Source: Halorubrum sp. JWXQ-INN 858
GTDB taxonomy: Archaea; Halobacteriota; Halobacteria; Halobacteriales; Haloferacaceae
Direction of reading: 5' to 3'
Assembly (NCBI RefSeq): GCF_009806985.1
Contig: NZ_WUAX01000014.1
Coordinates: 1 to 64,000, forward strand
Length of the DNA: 64,000 nucleotides
Part shown: piece by piece, positions 9,909 through 18,991 of the stretch
How positions within the stretch are numbered: the stretch's first letter is position 1
Layout of the letters: each line of letters opens with the position of its first letter
Position numbers and translations under genes: made by a program
The notes under the pieces: generated by a model
Databases searched by the model: none
What the model was told of the DNA's origin: nothing
The model's input: the letters and a program-made list of their open reading frames with translations, nothing else

Positions 9909-10946
9909 CTACTCATCCTCCGTATCTGTTGCGGCCAAAATCTCAGGATACCGGTTCCGTATCGTCATCTCGCTCACGTCCGTAGCATCAGCGATATCTG
10001 TCTGTCGGAGCGACTCATCGCATCGCTTAGCGGCCGCGTACAATGCCCCAGCGGCGATGCCTACCGGATGTTTCCCGCTGTGAACGCCGTTTTCAACCGC
10101 TATTCCGGCGAGACGTCGTGCCTCTCGCTCTGTCGCGTCCGTACACTCCACGTCCGACGCGATCCGTCCGATGAACGAACGGGGGTCTGTCGGAGCGATT
10201 TCCAACCCGAGTTCACGTGAGACGTGTCGATACGCCCGCTCGACGCGAATTTGTTCGACGCGACTCACTGTTGAGACCTCGTCAATAGAGCGCGGGACAT
10301 CATCCATGCGACTCGCCGCGTATAGCGCCGCAGTGGCGACGCTTTCAACGGCTCGACCCGTAACGAGTCCGTCCGCAAGTGCGCGACGATAGATGACGCC
10401 TGCTGTCTCTCGGGTGCTGTCGGGTACGCCAAGCGCGGAAGCCATGCGATTGATCTCACCGAGTGCATGCATGAGATTCCTATCCGCAGATGAGCGTCGT
10501 CGGAAGCGCTCATCCCACCGTCGGAGGCGACGCATCTGTTGTCGCTGTTCTCCTGACAGCGCGTTCCCCTTCGCATCGGTGTTTTGCCACCCAATCATCG
10601 TTGACAACCCTTTATCGTGTAAGAGGTTCGTGCTTGCTGGTCCGACGCGGGAGTCCTGATCGCCGGTGCCGTTTGGCGTGTACAGTTTGATGTTCGTATC
10701 AAGCGTCGCGTCTGAAACGACGAGTCCACAGTCGTCACAGACCGCATCAACGTTATCATCGGCTCGACGAAGTCGTCCGTGACACTCCGGACATGTGGTC
10801 CGACTGTGCTGTCCGTCCCTACCCTCCTCCGAAACGGAGTGGGTAACAGACTGTCCGTCGCCGGTTTCGCTCGATGAAGGCTCATCAGTACCGTTTCTGC
10901 GGGAAACTGTGTTCAGCCACTCTTCGTTAGTGCGCTCTTTCATCAT
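9909..10946 (-). CDS. tfb: Transcription initiation factor TFB (TFIIB family)
   Basis: A protein of 345 residues. It has an acidic low-complexity head, then a zinc ribbon at about 50-75 (CPECHGRL, then CDDCGLV). The B-reader/linker region is GPASTNLLHDKGLSTMIGW. Two cyclin repeats follow: RNLMHALGEINRMASALGVP, with AALYAASRMDDVPRSIDEVS, and then GVHSGKHPVGIAAGALYAA. The recognition-helix-like end is TDIADATDVSEMTIRNRYPE. It bridges TBP/promoter and RNA polymerase. Haloarchaea carry many TFB paralogues with distinct regulons. This one sits in the lower-GC mosaic region beside small zinc proteins, so it is probably an accessory TFB rather than the main one. Two adjacent ATG codons (10946, 10943) are possible starts. 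Confidence 0.93.
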   Translation of the reverse strand: MMKERTNEEWLNTVSRRNGTDEPSSSETGDGQSVTHSVSEEGRDGQHSRTTCPECHGRLRRADDNVDAVCDDCGLVVSDATLDTNIKLYTPNGTGDQDSRVGPASTNLLHDKGLSTMIGWQNTDAKGNALSGEQRQQMRRLRRWDERFRRRSSADRNLMHALGEINRMASALGVPDSTRETAGVIYRRALADGLVTGRAVESVATAALYAASRMDDVPRSIDEVSTVSRVEQIRVERAYRHVSRELGLEIAPTDPRSFIGRIASDVECTDATEREARRLAGIAVENGVHSGKHPVGIAAGALYAAAKRCDESLRQTDIADATDVSEMTIRNRYPEILAATDTEDE

Positions 10947-11011
10947 GTGGCATCACCTCTCGTGACTGGGACAGGACAGACGCGTTCTACTGTGTGTCTG
11001 GCCAGTACTGT

Positions 11012-11380
11012 TCATTGTGAGCTCTGAGCTGGCGTTGAGTCGCTGATCCTGATACCATGCGCGGTAACTCTCGTAGCAACGGCAGATGGAACTGACCACA
11101 CAGTCTTAGTGGGCACGGTTACCTCATCGATCGCGAGGCAGACGAGTTTTCCTTGTCCCCGCCGCGCCGCAATGACAAATTCAAACTGGCGTGATAGGTT
11201 GTCAGTCGCTGTCACGTGGACCGTTGAGAGCCCGTTCGCGCTCTCCCATGTTGTCGTGTCGACGACGCTGAGATCGCCTGCGGGAGTGACAGCAGTCGAG
11301 CCACAGGCTGGACAGCACCCTTCGTGTGGGGCCGTTCCGAGGTACCCGTAGTCGGTCTCACACGCAAAGCAGTGTTCCAT
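11012..11380 (-). CDS. Small zinc-ribbon protein, unknown function
   Basis: A protein of 122 residues. Two Cys pairs at the N-terminus (CFAC near residue 4 and CPAC near residue 23) would bind one zinc ion. The rest is a predicted beta-rich domain with no motif that I recognise. It follows the gene for another small zinc protein by 10 bases in the same direction, so the two are probably cotranscribed and lead toward the TFB gene. A role as a nucleic-acid or protein-binding adaptor is possible but not shown. Confidence 0.6.
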   Translation of the reverse strand: MEHCFACETDYGYLGTAPHEGCCPACGSTAVTPAGDLSVVDTTTWESANGLSTVHVTATDNLSRQFEFVIAARRGQGKLVCLAIDEVTVPTKTVWSVPSAVATRVTAHGIRISDSTPAQSSQ

Positions 11381-11389
11381 GGTCCCTGA

Positions 11390-11530
11390 CTAGTACCGAT
11401 CCACGATCGTCTCTGCAATGTGTGACCGACCGGAACATGCCGGACAGGCGACTACGTCACCACCGTCTAACCCGAACACCGTCACGAATCGCTGTGAGAC
11501 GTGTCCTCCGCAATGTGTACACTCCGGCAT
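11390..11530 (-). CDS. 46-residue zinc-ribbon protein (DUF7563-like)
   Basis: A very short gene starting MPECTHCGGHVSQRF and ending in a second pair, CPACSGRSHIAETI. The two CX2C pairs, 20 residues apart, form a complete zinc ribbon. Haloarchaea have many such micro-proteins beginning MPEC..CG (DUF7563-like, from memory). It sits 4 bases after the stop of sufB and 9 bases before the next zinc-ribbon gene, all reading leftward. Function unknown; binding to nucleic acid or to a transcription complex is only a guess. Confidence 0.6.
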   Translation of the reverse strand: MPECTHCGGHVSQRFVTVFGLDGGDVVACPACSGRSHIAETIVDRY

Positions 11531-11534
11531 CGAA

Positions 11535-12968
11535 TTACCCCAGCGAGCCCTCCATCTCGAGTTCGACGAGCCGGTTCAGCTCGACGGCGTACTCGATGGG
11601 CAGCTCTTCGGTGATGGGCTCGATGAAGCCCGAAACGATCATCTGTTTCGCGTCGTCGTCGTCCAGCCCACGCGACTGGAGGTAGAAGATGTCCTCGTCG
11701 CCGATCTTCCCGACGGTCGCCTCGTGGGCGACATCGACCTTCGACTCGTTGATCTCCATGTACGGCATCGTATCGGAGGTCGACTCGTTGTCGAACATCA
11801 GCGCGTCGCACTCGACGGCCGTCGAGGAGTTCTCCGCGCCGTCAGCTATGTGGACGAGTCCGCGGTAGTTCGTGCGGCCGCCGTCCTTCGCGATCGATTT
11901 CGACTCGACGGTCGACTTCGTCTCCGGCGCGTTGTGGTACACCTTCGCGCCCGTGTCGATGTCCTGCCCCTCGCCCGCGAAGGCGATGGTGATGTGGTTG
12001 TCGGAGGCGCCGCGACCCTTCAGGATCGTCGAGGGGTACAGCATCGTCGCCTTCGACCCCATCGACCCCGATATCCACTCCATGCGCCCGCCCTTCTCGG
12101 CGATGGCGCGCTTCGTGTTCAGGTTGTACGTGTTCTTCGACCAGTTCTGCACCGTCGAGTACTGGACGTGGGCGTCCTCGTCGACGAACACTTCGACGCC
12201 CCCACAGTGAAGATTAAATTTCGAATACTTCGGTGCCGAGCATCCCTCGATGTAGTGGACTTCGGAGCCCTCCTCAGCGATGATGAGCGTGTGCTCGAAC
12301 TGGCCCATTCCCTCGGAATTCATCCGGAAATACGCCTGAACCGGCATGTCGACGGTGGTGTTTTCGGGGACGTAGACGAATGAGCCGCCGGACCAGATCG
12401 CACCGTGAAGCGCCGCGAACTTGTTGTCGCTCGGTGGGACGCACTCCGTCATGAAGTACTCCTTGACGAGCTCCTCGTGCTCTTGGACGGCCTCGTCCAT
12501 GTTACAGAAGATGACGCCCTTCTCCTCCCACCGCTCCTGCATGTTCTGGTAGACGACCTCCGATTCGTACTGCGCGCCGACGCCCGAGAGCGCGTTCTTT
12601 TCCGCCTCGGGAATGCCCAGCTTGTCGAACGTGTCCTTGATCTCGTCGGGCAGCTCCGTCCAGTCGTCGACGCCCGCCCGGACGTCCACGTCGGGGCGGA
12701 TGTACGGGATGATCTCGTCGACGTCGACCTCGCTCAGGTCCGGCTGGCCGGGCCAGTCGGTCGGCATCGGCATCTCTTGGAACTGTCTGAGCGCGCGCAA
12801 CCGGCGCTCCAGCATCCACTCGGGTTCGTCTTTGTCCTCAGAGATGACGCGGACCGTCTCCTCGGTGAGCCCCTTCTCGCTTTTGAAGGCGGACTTCTCC
12901 TCTTTTTTGAACTCGAAGCGAGCCTCGGTGTTTGTCTCTTTAAGATCGTCTTGTTTTGAACTCATCAA
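11535..12968 (-). CDS. sufB: Fe-S cluster scaffold SufB
   Basis: 477 residues, the usual archaeal SufB length, with an intact body. Recognisable parts include LSGVGAQYESEVVY, a central beta-helix with SWSG-type residues (GGSFVYVPENTTVDMPVQ), HYIEGCSAPKYS, and the C-terminal region with the conserved Cys/His/Glu residues around SKFNLHCGGVEVF and FYLQSRGLDDDDAKQMI. SufB with SufC and SufD builds Fe-S clusters in the cytoplasm. Here neither sufC nor sufD is adjacent: the upstream neighbour is a small unknown gene and the downstream ones are zinc-ribbon genes. Its base composition is closer to the high-GC chromosome than to its flanks. It may be the sole copy with its partners elsewhere, or a second copy. 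Confidence 0.95.
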   Translation of the reverse strand: MMSSKQDDLKETNTEARFEFKKEEKSAFKSEKGLTEETVRVISEDKDEPEWMLERRLRALRQFQEMPMPTDWPGQPDLSEVDVDEIIPYIRPDVDVRAGVDDWTELPDEIKDTFDKLGIPEAEKNALSGVGAQYESEVVYQNMQERWEEKGVIFCNMDEAVQEHEELVKEYFMTECVPPSDNKFAALHGAIWSGGSFVYVPENTTVDMPVQAYFRMNSEGMGQFEHTLIIAEEGSEVHYIEGCSAPKYSKFNLHCGGVEVFVDEDAHVQYSTVQNWSKNTYNLNTKRAIAEKGGRMEWISGSMGSKATMLYPSTILKGRGASDNHITIAFAGEGQDIDTGAKVYHNAPETKSTVESKSIAKDGGRTNYRGLVHIADGAENSSTAVECDALMFDNESTSDTMPYMEINESKVDVAHEATVGKIGDEDIFYLQSRGLDDDDAKQMIVSGFIEPITEELPIEYAVELNRLVELEMEGSLG

Positions 12969-12984
12969 AGTATTCTTCAGAGAC

Positions 12985-12998
12985 TACGAATATAAGTG
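12985..12998 (-). promoter_or_regulatory. Probable sufB promoter (TATA element)
   Basis: On the minus strand ACTTATATTC lies about 20-28 bases upstream of the ATG at 12968. That is the spacing expected for a leaderless or very short-leader haloarchaeal transcript. The whole gap to 13138 is AT-rich and contains several TATA-like runs. Confidence 0.45.
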
Positions 12999-13138
12999 TG
13001 GCGCGCTAGAATATACTTTTGTAACGTATATAGGTTTCTTTAACGAAAGAGAATAACTTTATGAGGTTTAATTTGGTTATTCTAATTAATGAATTTAATA
13101 AGCGCCGAGAGGGCGATTCCGTGCAAAAAGGAACACAG

Positions 13139-13435
13139 TCACTCGTTAGCGAGAACGACTCGACAGCATTCAATCGCCGCTTCGATGTGGCGGTCGGCGA
13201 CCACATCGTCTGTTTCGTCAGCCGACTCAAGCAGTGTGACAACCTGACGAACCCGTTTCTGTCTGGTTTGCGGGTCAAGATCGTCACTGGTAGCATCACG
13301 GGCGACTGCTTCAGCCTCTCCGAGCCATCGGTTCGTTGCTGGCGCTACTGGGCGATCTGCGGTCGCAGTTAGATGAGTCGCCAGTGCGTCGACCGCAGCC
13401 CGCGGCTCGGTTGGGATATCTATTTCGTCCGTCAT
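13139..13435 (-). CDS. Small acidic protein, unknown function
   Basis: 98 residues from the ATG at 13435 (MTDEIDIPTEPRAAVDALA). The open frame extends 27 codons further upstream, but those residues look like translated leader. The protein is predicted all-helical and acidic, with no Cys pairs, signal or membrane segment. I do not recognise the family. It reads toward sufB, 170 bases away, with an AT-rich promoter region between, so it is probably a separate unit. Confidence 0.5.
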   Translation of the reverse strand: MTDEIDIPTEPRAAVDALATHLTATADRPVAPATNRWLGEAEAVARDATSDDLDPQTRQKRVRQVVTLLESADETDDVVADRHIEAAIECCRVVLANE

Positions 13436-13616
13436 CGTTGACGTATTGGCACCCACTGTGAAGAATTGTTGTCCCAAGCTACACTCCAGATGATTGAGGC
13501 GTCCCCAGCCTAGCACGACCCCTTGTTAGCCAGTGGTAACGCGTCCTCGGTATCTGTCCGGTCTCGTTCGATAGACACACCAGACGACACAAACCAATAC
13601 GTAGCCGAGAACGACT

Positions 13617-14414
13617 GTGATCGAGTCGCTCCTCCGGATTGACGTCGTGCTCTTCGTCCTCATCGGCGTGCTGGGCGGCGCACACTGTATCGGGATGTGC
13701 GGTCCACTTGTGACGATGTACTCGAAGCAGATGACGCCGCAGCCTGACAGCGGAACGACGACAGCCAACGACGGACGTGCCGGTCATCTCACGACCTACG
13801 AGGTTCGCCAGCACTTCCTGTTCAACGTCGGGCGAGCGACGACGTACGCAATTCTTGGAACTGTCTTCGGCGCGCTCGGAAGCGTCGTCTTTGTCACCGC
13901 TGATCAACTGACACCGATGGCTGGCCTCCTGCGAGGCATTGTCGGTCTTGCGGTAGGAGGGTTCATTGTGCTGACAGGGGTTCGGTACGTCATCGGAGGG
14001 AGTGGAGGCGATATTCGAATACCCGGCGTACAGCGCGTCACATCGTGGCTTGCGACGCGAGTTCACCGACACGTCAACAGCCCAAGTATTGTCGGTCTTG
14101 GCGCCGTCCATGCGTTTCTTCCCTGTCCGATGCTGTATCCCGCGTATCTGTTCGCTTTCGCGAGCGGATCCCCGACCGCTGGGGCAATCGCTCTCGGTGC
14201 CCTCGGTATCGGGACGATCCCGGCCGTCTTCCTCTATGGAACGATTATCCAGTCGATCGACGTTGCCCACCGGCGTCGCGTCCATCGGTTGCTTGGCGTT
14301 GTGTTCGTTGTGCTGGGGTACGTGTTGTTCGCGCACGGACTGATGGCACTCGGTATACACCTCCCACACCCAATGTTCCCACATTATCAGCCTCTCGGTG
14401 GGATGGGACACTGA
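13617..14414 (+). CDS. Polytopic membrane protein of the SafE/TauE-like (UreH/DsbD-like) group
   Basis: 265 residues from a GTG start, with about six membrane segments. The N-terminus has the hallmark GGAHCIGMCGPLV, with Cys residues in the first helix. A second half-repeat is HAFLPCPMLYPAYLFAFASG. Proteins with this GxHCxGMCGP motif are annotated as sulfite exporter TauE/SafE family, and in many prokaryotes they lie near copper ATPases and cytochrome oxidase or NosL genes. Here a NosL-like remnant follows within 125 bases, which supports a copper-handling role rather than sulfite export. That role is inference. Confidence 0.75.
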   Translation: MIESLLRIDVVLFVLIGVLGGAHCIGMCGPLVTMYSKQMTPQPDSGTTTANDGRAGHLTTYEVRQHFLFNVGRATTYAILGTVFGALGSVVFVTADQLTPMAGLLRGIVGLAVGGFIVLTGVRYVIGGSGGDIRIPGVQRVTSWLATRVHRHVNSPSIVGLGAVHAFLPCPMLYPAYLFAFASGSPTAGAIALGALGIGTIPAVFLYGTIIQSIDVAHRRRVHRLLGVVFVVLGYVLFAHGLMALGIHLPHPMFPHYQPLGGMGH

Positions 14415-14535
14415 CGCATTCGATGGATGTGTCGAATTAGTACCTAATTCAGTAGATTTCTCTAGGCAGAACACGGAATATCGAGGCGGAACCGTGACCG
14501 GAGACCGCGGCAGACCCAACAGACAGGTCTCCTAA

Positions 14536-14949
14536 GTTGATATACACCCGGAACCCAGACGGGGGTCTGTTGAGGATTTTAAAGACATTACACACCTCGT
14601 CTGGACCTGTACCTCACGTACGGACTCTTTCCATATCACTTCGATATATCGAACAACAGGACAGGGGGAGACCGTAATTTCAGACCACTCTCGTGTCGAC
14701 TGGGAGATTCCGGGAGGAACTGGCAAAAAGAGGCCAATACCAACCGAACTGGATACTTTATCCGATGCGACTGAGCTCACTTACGCCAACAAAATAGACG
14801 TGATTGGGGATATAGGGCCGGATCTAATGGGATTTTCTGAAACAGATGAAGCCAAAGCATTCGCTAATAATCACGTCGGATCGACTATCACGTACAAGAG
14901 TAGCGATCGACCACTCGTCGATAAAATCCAAATGACAGATATGGAGTAA
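14536..14949 (+). pseudogene. NosL-like gene remnant, 5' end lost
   Basis: The frame ending at the TAA 14947-14949 is open back to a stop at 14533-14535 but has no usable start codon. The C-terminal part matches the NosL pattern: ISDHSRVDWEI, then LTYANKIDVIGDIGPDLMGF, then SETDEAKAFANNHVGSTITY. The upstream Cys-x-Met type copper site and lipoprotein signal that open a NosL gene are absent. NosL is a copper chaperone for nitrous oxide reductase. The codon use is AT-richer than in the nos cluster at 31.4-37.4 kb, so it is probably not a displaced piece of that cluster. Confidence 0.5.
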
Positions 14950-15027
14950 GTAGACCACTTTACTGTTAACCGCCTCAGAAATCACATGCACTGTTCTGAC
15001 GACTCAACTCGCGACGAGCGTCTGTGA

Positions 15028-16611
15028 ATGCGCTCTCTGTGTGAAGCGTACCAACTAGGGATTACTATTCGGAACAAGCTCAAAGAAACCGATCTCGTCA
15101 CCGCGTTCGAGAAGCTCGATCATTCGATAGATGCTATCGAAGACGGGTATCCAGCGTGGCATCCTGCGCCGCTCTCTTTTCGCGCAATGGTTCTCTCGTT
15201 CGTGTTCATGGAGATAACGGGTGACTCGTACGCTGACTTCACTCGACGACTCACCCGGCAACCGGAAGTGGCGACTATCCTCGGTTTCAGCCGAGTGCCC
15301 GACGAATCGGCGTTCTCGCGGGCATGGCGGAACCGATTCGATGACGCGACCCACGAATACGTCCACGCTGCCGCACACTTTGTTGTCAAAGAGGTCCACG
15401 ATCGCAACATCTCAGCGCCCGAGGTTCGGCCAAAGGCAGAGATCGTCGAGGATACTGAGGAAGCCGCAGACTCAATAGAAGACGAATCCTTCTCACAGGA
15501 GAAGATCATCCAGACGACGCGCCTCGCGCGTGATCACGCCTTTGGACACTTCGACTCTGATCGGGCGCCGAACGCCTCGTACGAGGACATGCAATTTTTC
15601 GAGTTACAGACGTTCATGGGGATGGTTCGGTGCGGAACTGGGCAGGGAGCGACTCGCTTCCAATACCGTCGTGGGGAAGAGTACGGTCCCCACGGTGATA
15701 CTCATCTCCGCGCAGTCAAGCAGTTCGATCCTGACGAGCTCGTGGACGGCTTCAACGAGACGACGGATCGCTTGCTTTCCGTGATCGCCTCTGAAGTGTC
15801 CCTTCGGAGACCAGTTACCGCTGCGATCGATATCACGACTATCCCCTATTACGGGGATGTCGAAGGGATGCCGATGGTCAGTGGAACGAAGGGCAGAGAC
15901 GATCGAGCGTTCAAATTCGCGACGCTCTCGATCATTGGACAGAATATTCCGCTCGTTCTCGCCGTTGAGCCAGTCCGAGAGAGTTCTGAATGGGATGAGA
16001 ACCCGCCGAATCAGATTCATCGAACAGTACGGCAACTGGTTCGGCGAGCGAAAGAACACGTCCCGATCGAGACAGTGCTGTGTGACCGAGAGTTCGACTC
16101 AATGCGGGTGTTCCAGACTCTTTCGAACCTCGGTGTGAATTATCTCATCCCAAAACGGATCTCCAACACCGAGCGGGAGGTGTTTGACCAGATGGACGAA
16201 GACGGTCAGGACGTAGCTGTGGAATCGTCTTCTGTTCACGTCGAAACGGGTTCGCACTCAATGCGGTTCCTGTACGTGCCGTCGACGAGTGGTGAGGGAA
16301 TGACCGTCTTCGCGACGAATCTCCGGGTTGGACCTGACTAGGCCGAGACGTTCTGTCGACGCTACAGCCGCCGGTGGCAGATCGAGAGCGAGTACAAGAG
16401 CATCAAGGGAGACTTTCTCGCGAAGACCTCCTCGAAAGATTACCGTGTTCGCCTATTCTACTTCGTGTTCGCGGTTCTTTTATACAACATCTGGCGGCTG
16501 ACCGATTTTCTGTTGAAAGCAGGCGTCGACGGAGAGATGGACTACGCACCAGTGTTGACTGCGGGTGAGTGTGTTGAGCTCGTTGCCTCGTCGTTGATTC
16601 CGTACGACTAA
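15028..16611 (+). pseudogene. IS4-superfamily DDE transposase interrupted by an in-frame amber codon
   Basis: The frame reads from the ATG at 15028 to a TAG at 16339-16341, then continues in the same frame for 89 codons to a TAA at 16609-16611. First half: DDE-type acidic residues in AAIDITTIPYYGD and VLCDREFDSMRVF. Second half: the Y-R-E-type signature YSRRWQIESEYKSIKGDF that carries the catalytic Glu. Without readthrough the enzyme lacks its third acidic residue. Total length would be about 527 residues, normal for haloarchaeal IS4-like elements. Clear terminal inverted repeats were not found by eye. Confidence 0.8.
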
Positions 16612-17153
16612 CCCACTGAGATCTCGCTGGGTCCGCTCCTCAAGAGTGACAACCGTATTCAGCAGCGCCAAAATCCACGCAATTTCGTACGCTCTTCTGG
16701 TAGTTCGAGAGTAAAGATTCAAAACCGATGCCTGATCGGTGAGAATCACCTCAACTTGATGGCGATTCGATCCAAAACTGGTCTATCCTCCGAAACTGTG
16801 GCAGAACGAGATCCAAAATTCTGTATAGCAATATATAGTGTACAAATATTCTTAATACAGAATTTCGCTTCTAGGAGGCTCAAAATCCCCGAATTCTTTC
16901 GATGAACCGGATACGACACGTGGTCATGATTATTCTCGTAATCACGACCACTTTGAAGTACCCCGACGCCGTCGGTGAAGCACGACTGCTGCAATCGGCT
17001 CAGAAAGACGCTTCCCCCGGGGTAGAGCCGCCAAGAACGGGGTTCGAAATTTCTCTGGGTCGCCTCAGCCGAGTCTGTGAGATGGCGAGGGCCGTGTTCG
17101 TGATAGACCAGATGCCTGTGACCTATTATATGACACAGCACGAACGGTGTTCT
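16612..17153. other. Non-coding stretch downstream of the broken transposase
   Basis: 540 bases with no convincing gene. It holds an AT-rich part (16800-16870) and, at 16920-16951, a strong inverted repeat described separately. Open frames on either strand have no family resemblance. It may be decayed mobile-element sequence and also contains the promoter of the wHTH gene at 17154. Confidence 0.45.
16920..16951. repeat. 13-bp inverted repeat with 6-base loop
   Basis: Arms GTGGTCATGATTA and TAATCACGACCAC match at 12 of 13 positions around the loop TTCTCG. It could be a hairpin in RNA, an operator, or the end of a decayed element. Nothing nearby decides between these. Confidence 0.55.
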
Positions 17154-17693
17154 ATGACTGGAGGTGAATCAATTTCCGAGGGCCCGATGAAACGCCAACC
17201 CACGGGTGAAGACCGGGTGCGGATGGTCGCCCGACAGGTTTCAGAGCCGCGGACAGCAAACTGGATCGCCTCCGAAGCGGACTGGTCACACGGGCCGACT
17301 AAGCGCGCCCTCGAACGGCTCGTCGACGACGGCATCCTCCACCGTGACGACACCGGGACCCACACGACATACTTCCCCGATTATCGTCGTCAAGCACTCA
17401 CGGAGGCCATACGCCTTCGGGACAGCGACCACACCGTCGAAGACCTCCCCCAATGGCTCACCGAGATGAACGCTCAGATCCGAGGATGGAAGAACGAGTT
17501 CGATGTCGAGTCACCGAACCAACTTCGCGGGACGATCGTTGACCAGGTACTCGACGTCACCGAAGAGGATCGTCGCCGAGAGATCTCGCGTGAGTGGGAA
17601 CAGCTTCAACGGCGAATCGAAATTGTGGGTTTTGCCATCCGAGAGTGGGACTTTCTAGCCACAGCGACCGAACGTGGTGAGGCCCGGAGGTGA
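17154..17693 (+). CDS. Winged-helix protein of the DUF7342 type
   Basis: 179 residues from ATG 17154. The N-terminal wHTH reads DRVRMVARQVSEPRTANWIA, then GPTKRALERLVDDGILHRD. A charged helical region follows (LPQWLTEMNAQIRGWKNEF), then DVESPNQLRGTIVDQ. This order is what I remember of haloarchaeal DUF7342 proteins, which often precede nucleotidyltransferase/HEPN pairs. The open frame starts farther upstream at 16902, but the added residues look like translated non-coding sequence. It is a likely DNA-binding regulator of the following toxin-antitoxin-like genes; regulation is inferred from position. Confidence 0.6.
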   Translation: MTGGESISEGPMKRQPTGEDRVRMVARQVSEPRTANWIASEADWSHGPTKRALERLVDDGILHRDDTGTHTTYFPDYRRQALTEAIRLRDSDHTVEDLPQWLTEMNAQIRGWKNEFDVESPNQLRGTIVDQVLDVTEEDRRREISREWEQLQRRIEIVGFAIREWDFLATATERGEARR

Positions 17694-17793
17694 CGGACCT
17701 CGTTCTCCGCACGTCCGTTGCTAGCAGATGAATATTTAGGCTGATTTCGACTCACGTATAATGTTTTTATAGTAGTGGTCCGTGATACGGCAT

Positions 17794-18489
17794 ATGAACC
17801 GTGAGACGGATAGTACGAACTCGGCTGGGGCAGCTATTTCGCTTTCGATACCCCCTTCAGATCCGACTTTATTCAAACATAAGGCGACGAGCGATGTCCT
17901 TCTCTTTTTAACAAATCACCGATTCAGTGACTTCTCACTGCGAGGACTCGCGACACAGATCGGTCACTCACACCAGTCCGTCCGGCGGGCAGTGAACGTT
18001 CTCAGCGCGAACGACTTGGTCATCGAATCGCCCGAGAGCAACCAGCGACTCGTCCAGATCAATAGACAGCGCCTGTCGATTCCAGACGATCCGATCCTCC
18101 GGATTCCCCAATCAGAGTATCACCAACCCGTCAAAGCCGCGGTTACAGAGCTCCGTGAAAACATCAACGACGTCGTGGGCATCATCCTCTATGGGAGTGT
18201 GGCCCGGGGCGAGGCTGACCGACGAAGCGATATCGATCTCTGGGTGCTAACCCGGTCTGGGCGGGCGGAAAGCCAACGAGAAGCGAACGCTGTTGCCCGT
18301 GACCTCGAAGACACGGAGTTCGATGGTGACCGATATGCCTACGATATCGATGTCGAGGCTGTCCAGGCGCTCTCGGCATACACCGAAGATATCCGAGAGA
18401 TCGTCGTTTCGGGAATTCCGGTCTACAAGACGAATGACTTCGAAACCGTCGAGAACCTCCTCTTGGAGGAGGGGGTCGCCGATGAGTAA
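17794..18489 (+). CDS. MNT-type nucleotidyltransferase with N-terminal wHTH (putative antitoxin)
   Basis: 231 residues from ATG 17794 (a GTG at 17782 is an alternative). The N-terminal 90 residues form a winged helix (DFSLRGLATQIGHSHQSVRR). The C-terminal part is a minimal nucleotidyltransferase with the signature GSVARGEADRRSDIDLWV, with GS and two Asp residues intact. MNT proteins paired with HEPN proteins form toxin-antitoxin systems in which MNT AMPylates the HEPN toxin. The next gene overlaps by 8 bases and is HEPN-like, which fits. The fused wHTH suggests that it also represses the operon. Confidence 0.8.
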   Translation: MNRETDSTNSAGAAISLSIPPSDPTLFKHKATSDVLLFLTNHRFSDFSLRGLATQIGHSHQSVRRAVNVLSANDLVIESPESNQRLVQINRQRLSIPDDPILRIPQSEYHQPVKAAVTELRENINDVVGIILYGSVARGEADRRSDIDLWVLTRSGRAESQREANAVARDLEDTEFDGDRYAYDIDVEAVQALSAYTEDIREIVVSGIPVYKTNDFETVENLLLEEGVADE

Positions 18490-18991
18490 CGGCTCGGACC
18501 CGGCTGCTGTGCTCACAGCACTCGACCGCGCACAGGATGCCTTCGAGATGGTCGGACGCGGTCGGACAGCGTTCGAGGACGGAATTAGTGCTGACGAAGA
18601 CTGGAAGACACAGCTGACGAAAGCGTGCCGACTCCTCGAAGTCGTTGACACGCTTCAGTCACAGGATGGGTACTACACGGCCGTCATCGAGGTCTGTTTC
18701 GGCGCAATTGAACGGTCGATCGAGGCGTACGCGCTTGCGATGACGAACGATACGCTTCAGGATTTTCAGGACCACCAGTTCAGCTACGAGCGTGCCCACC
18801 AAATCGGGCTGTTTGAGCGGGAGACTGCAGAGGCGATGAAGGACCTCTACAGCGAGAACCGGACAGAGAGTTATTACGGCGGCGGACGTCCAACCCAAGA
18901 ACAGGCGGAAGCAATGACTGATCTCGCCAGCGCGGTCCATCAGTTTGCAGTAAGCCAAATTCGGGAAGGCGGCGTCTGTTTGTGTGACTGA
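18482..18991 (+). CDS. HEPN-like protein (putative RNase toxin)
   Basis: 169 residues from the ATG overlapping the MNT stop. It is all-helical, with the HEPN-type region IEVCFGAIERSIEAYALAM and the segment LYSENRTESYYGGG near residue 125. HEPN RNases carry R-x(4-6)-H; here the Arg is followed by RTESYY, so the His is replaced by Tyr residues. That pattern also occurs in HEPN partners of MNT enzymes, where a Tyr is the modification site. Gene order and overlap with the MNT gene support a toxin-antitoxin pair. An 8-base overlap with the recombinase follows. Confidence 0.65.
   Translation: MSNGSDPAAVLTALDRAQDAFEMVGRGRTAFEDGISADEDWKTQLTKACRLLEVVDTLQSQDGYYTAVIEVCFGAIERSIEAYALAMTNDTLQDFQDHQFSYERAHQIGLFERETAEAMKDLYSENRTESYYGGGRPTQEQAEAMTDLASAVHQFAVSQIREGGVCLCD

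Noticed and set aside
13479..14519. 346-codon minus-strand frame over the SafE-like gene
   Set aside because: Low-complexity composition and no motifs; the plus strand has the clear membrane protein.
16746..17141. Minus-strand open frame between transposase and wHTH gene
   Set aside because: No motif or family resemblance, and it crosses the strong inverted repeat; treated as non-coding.
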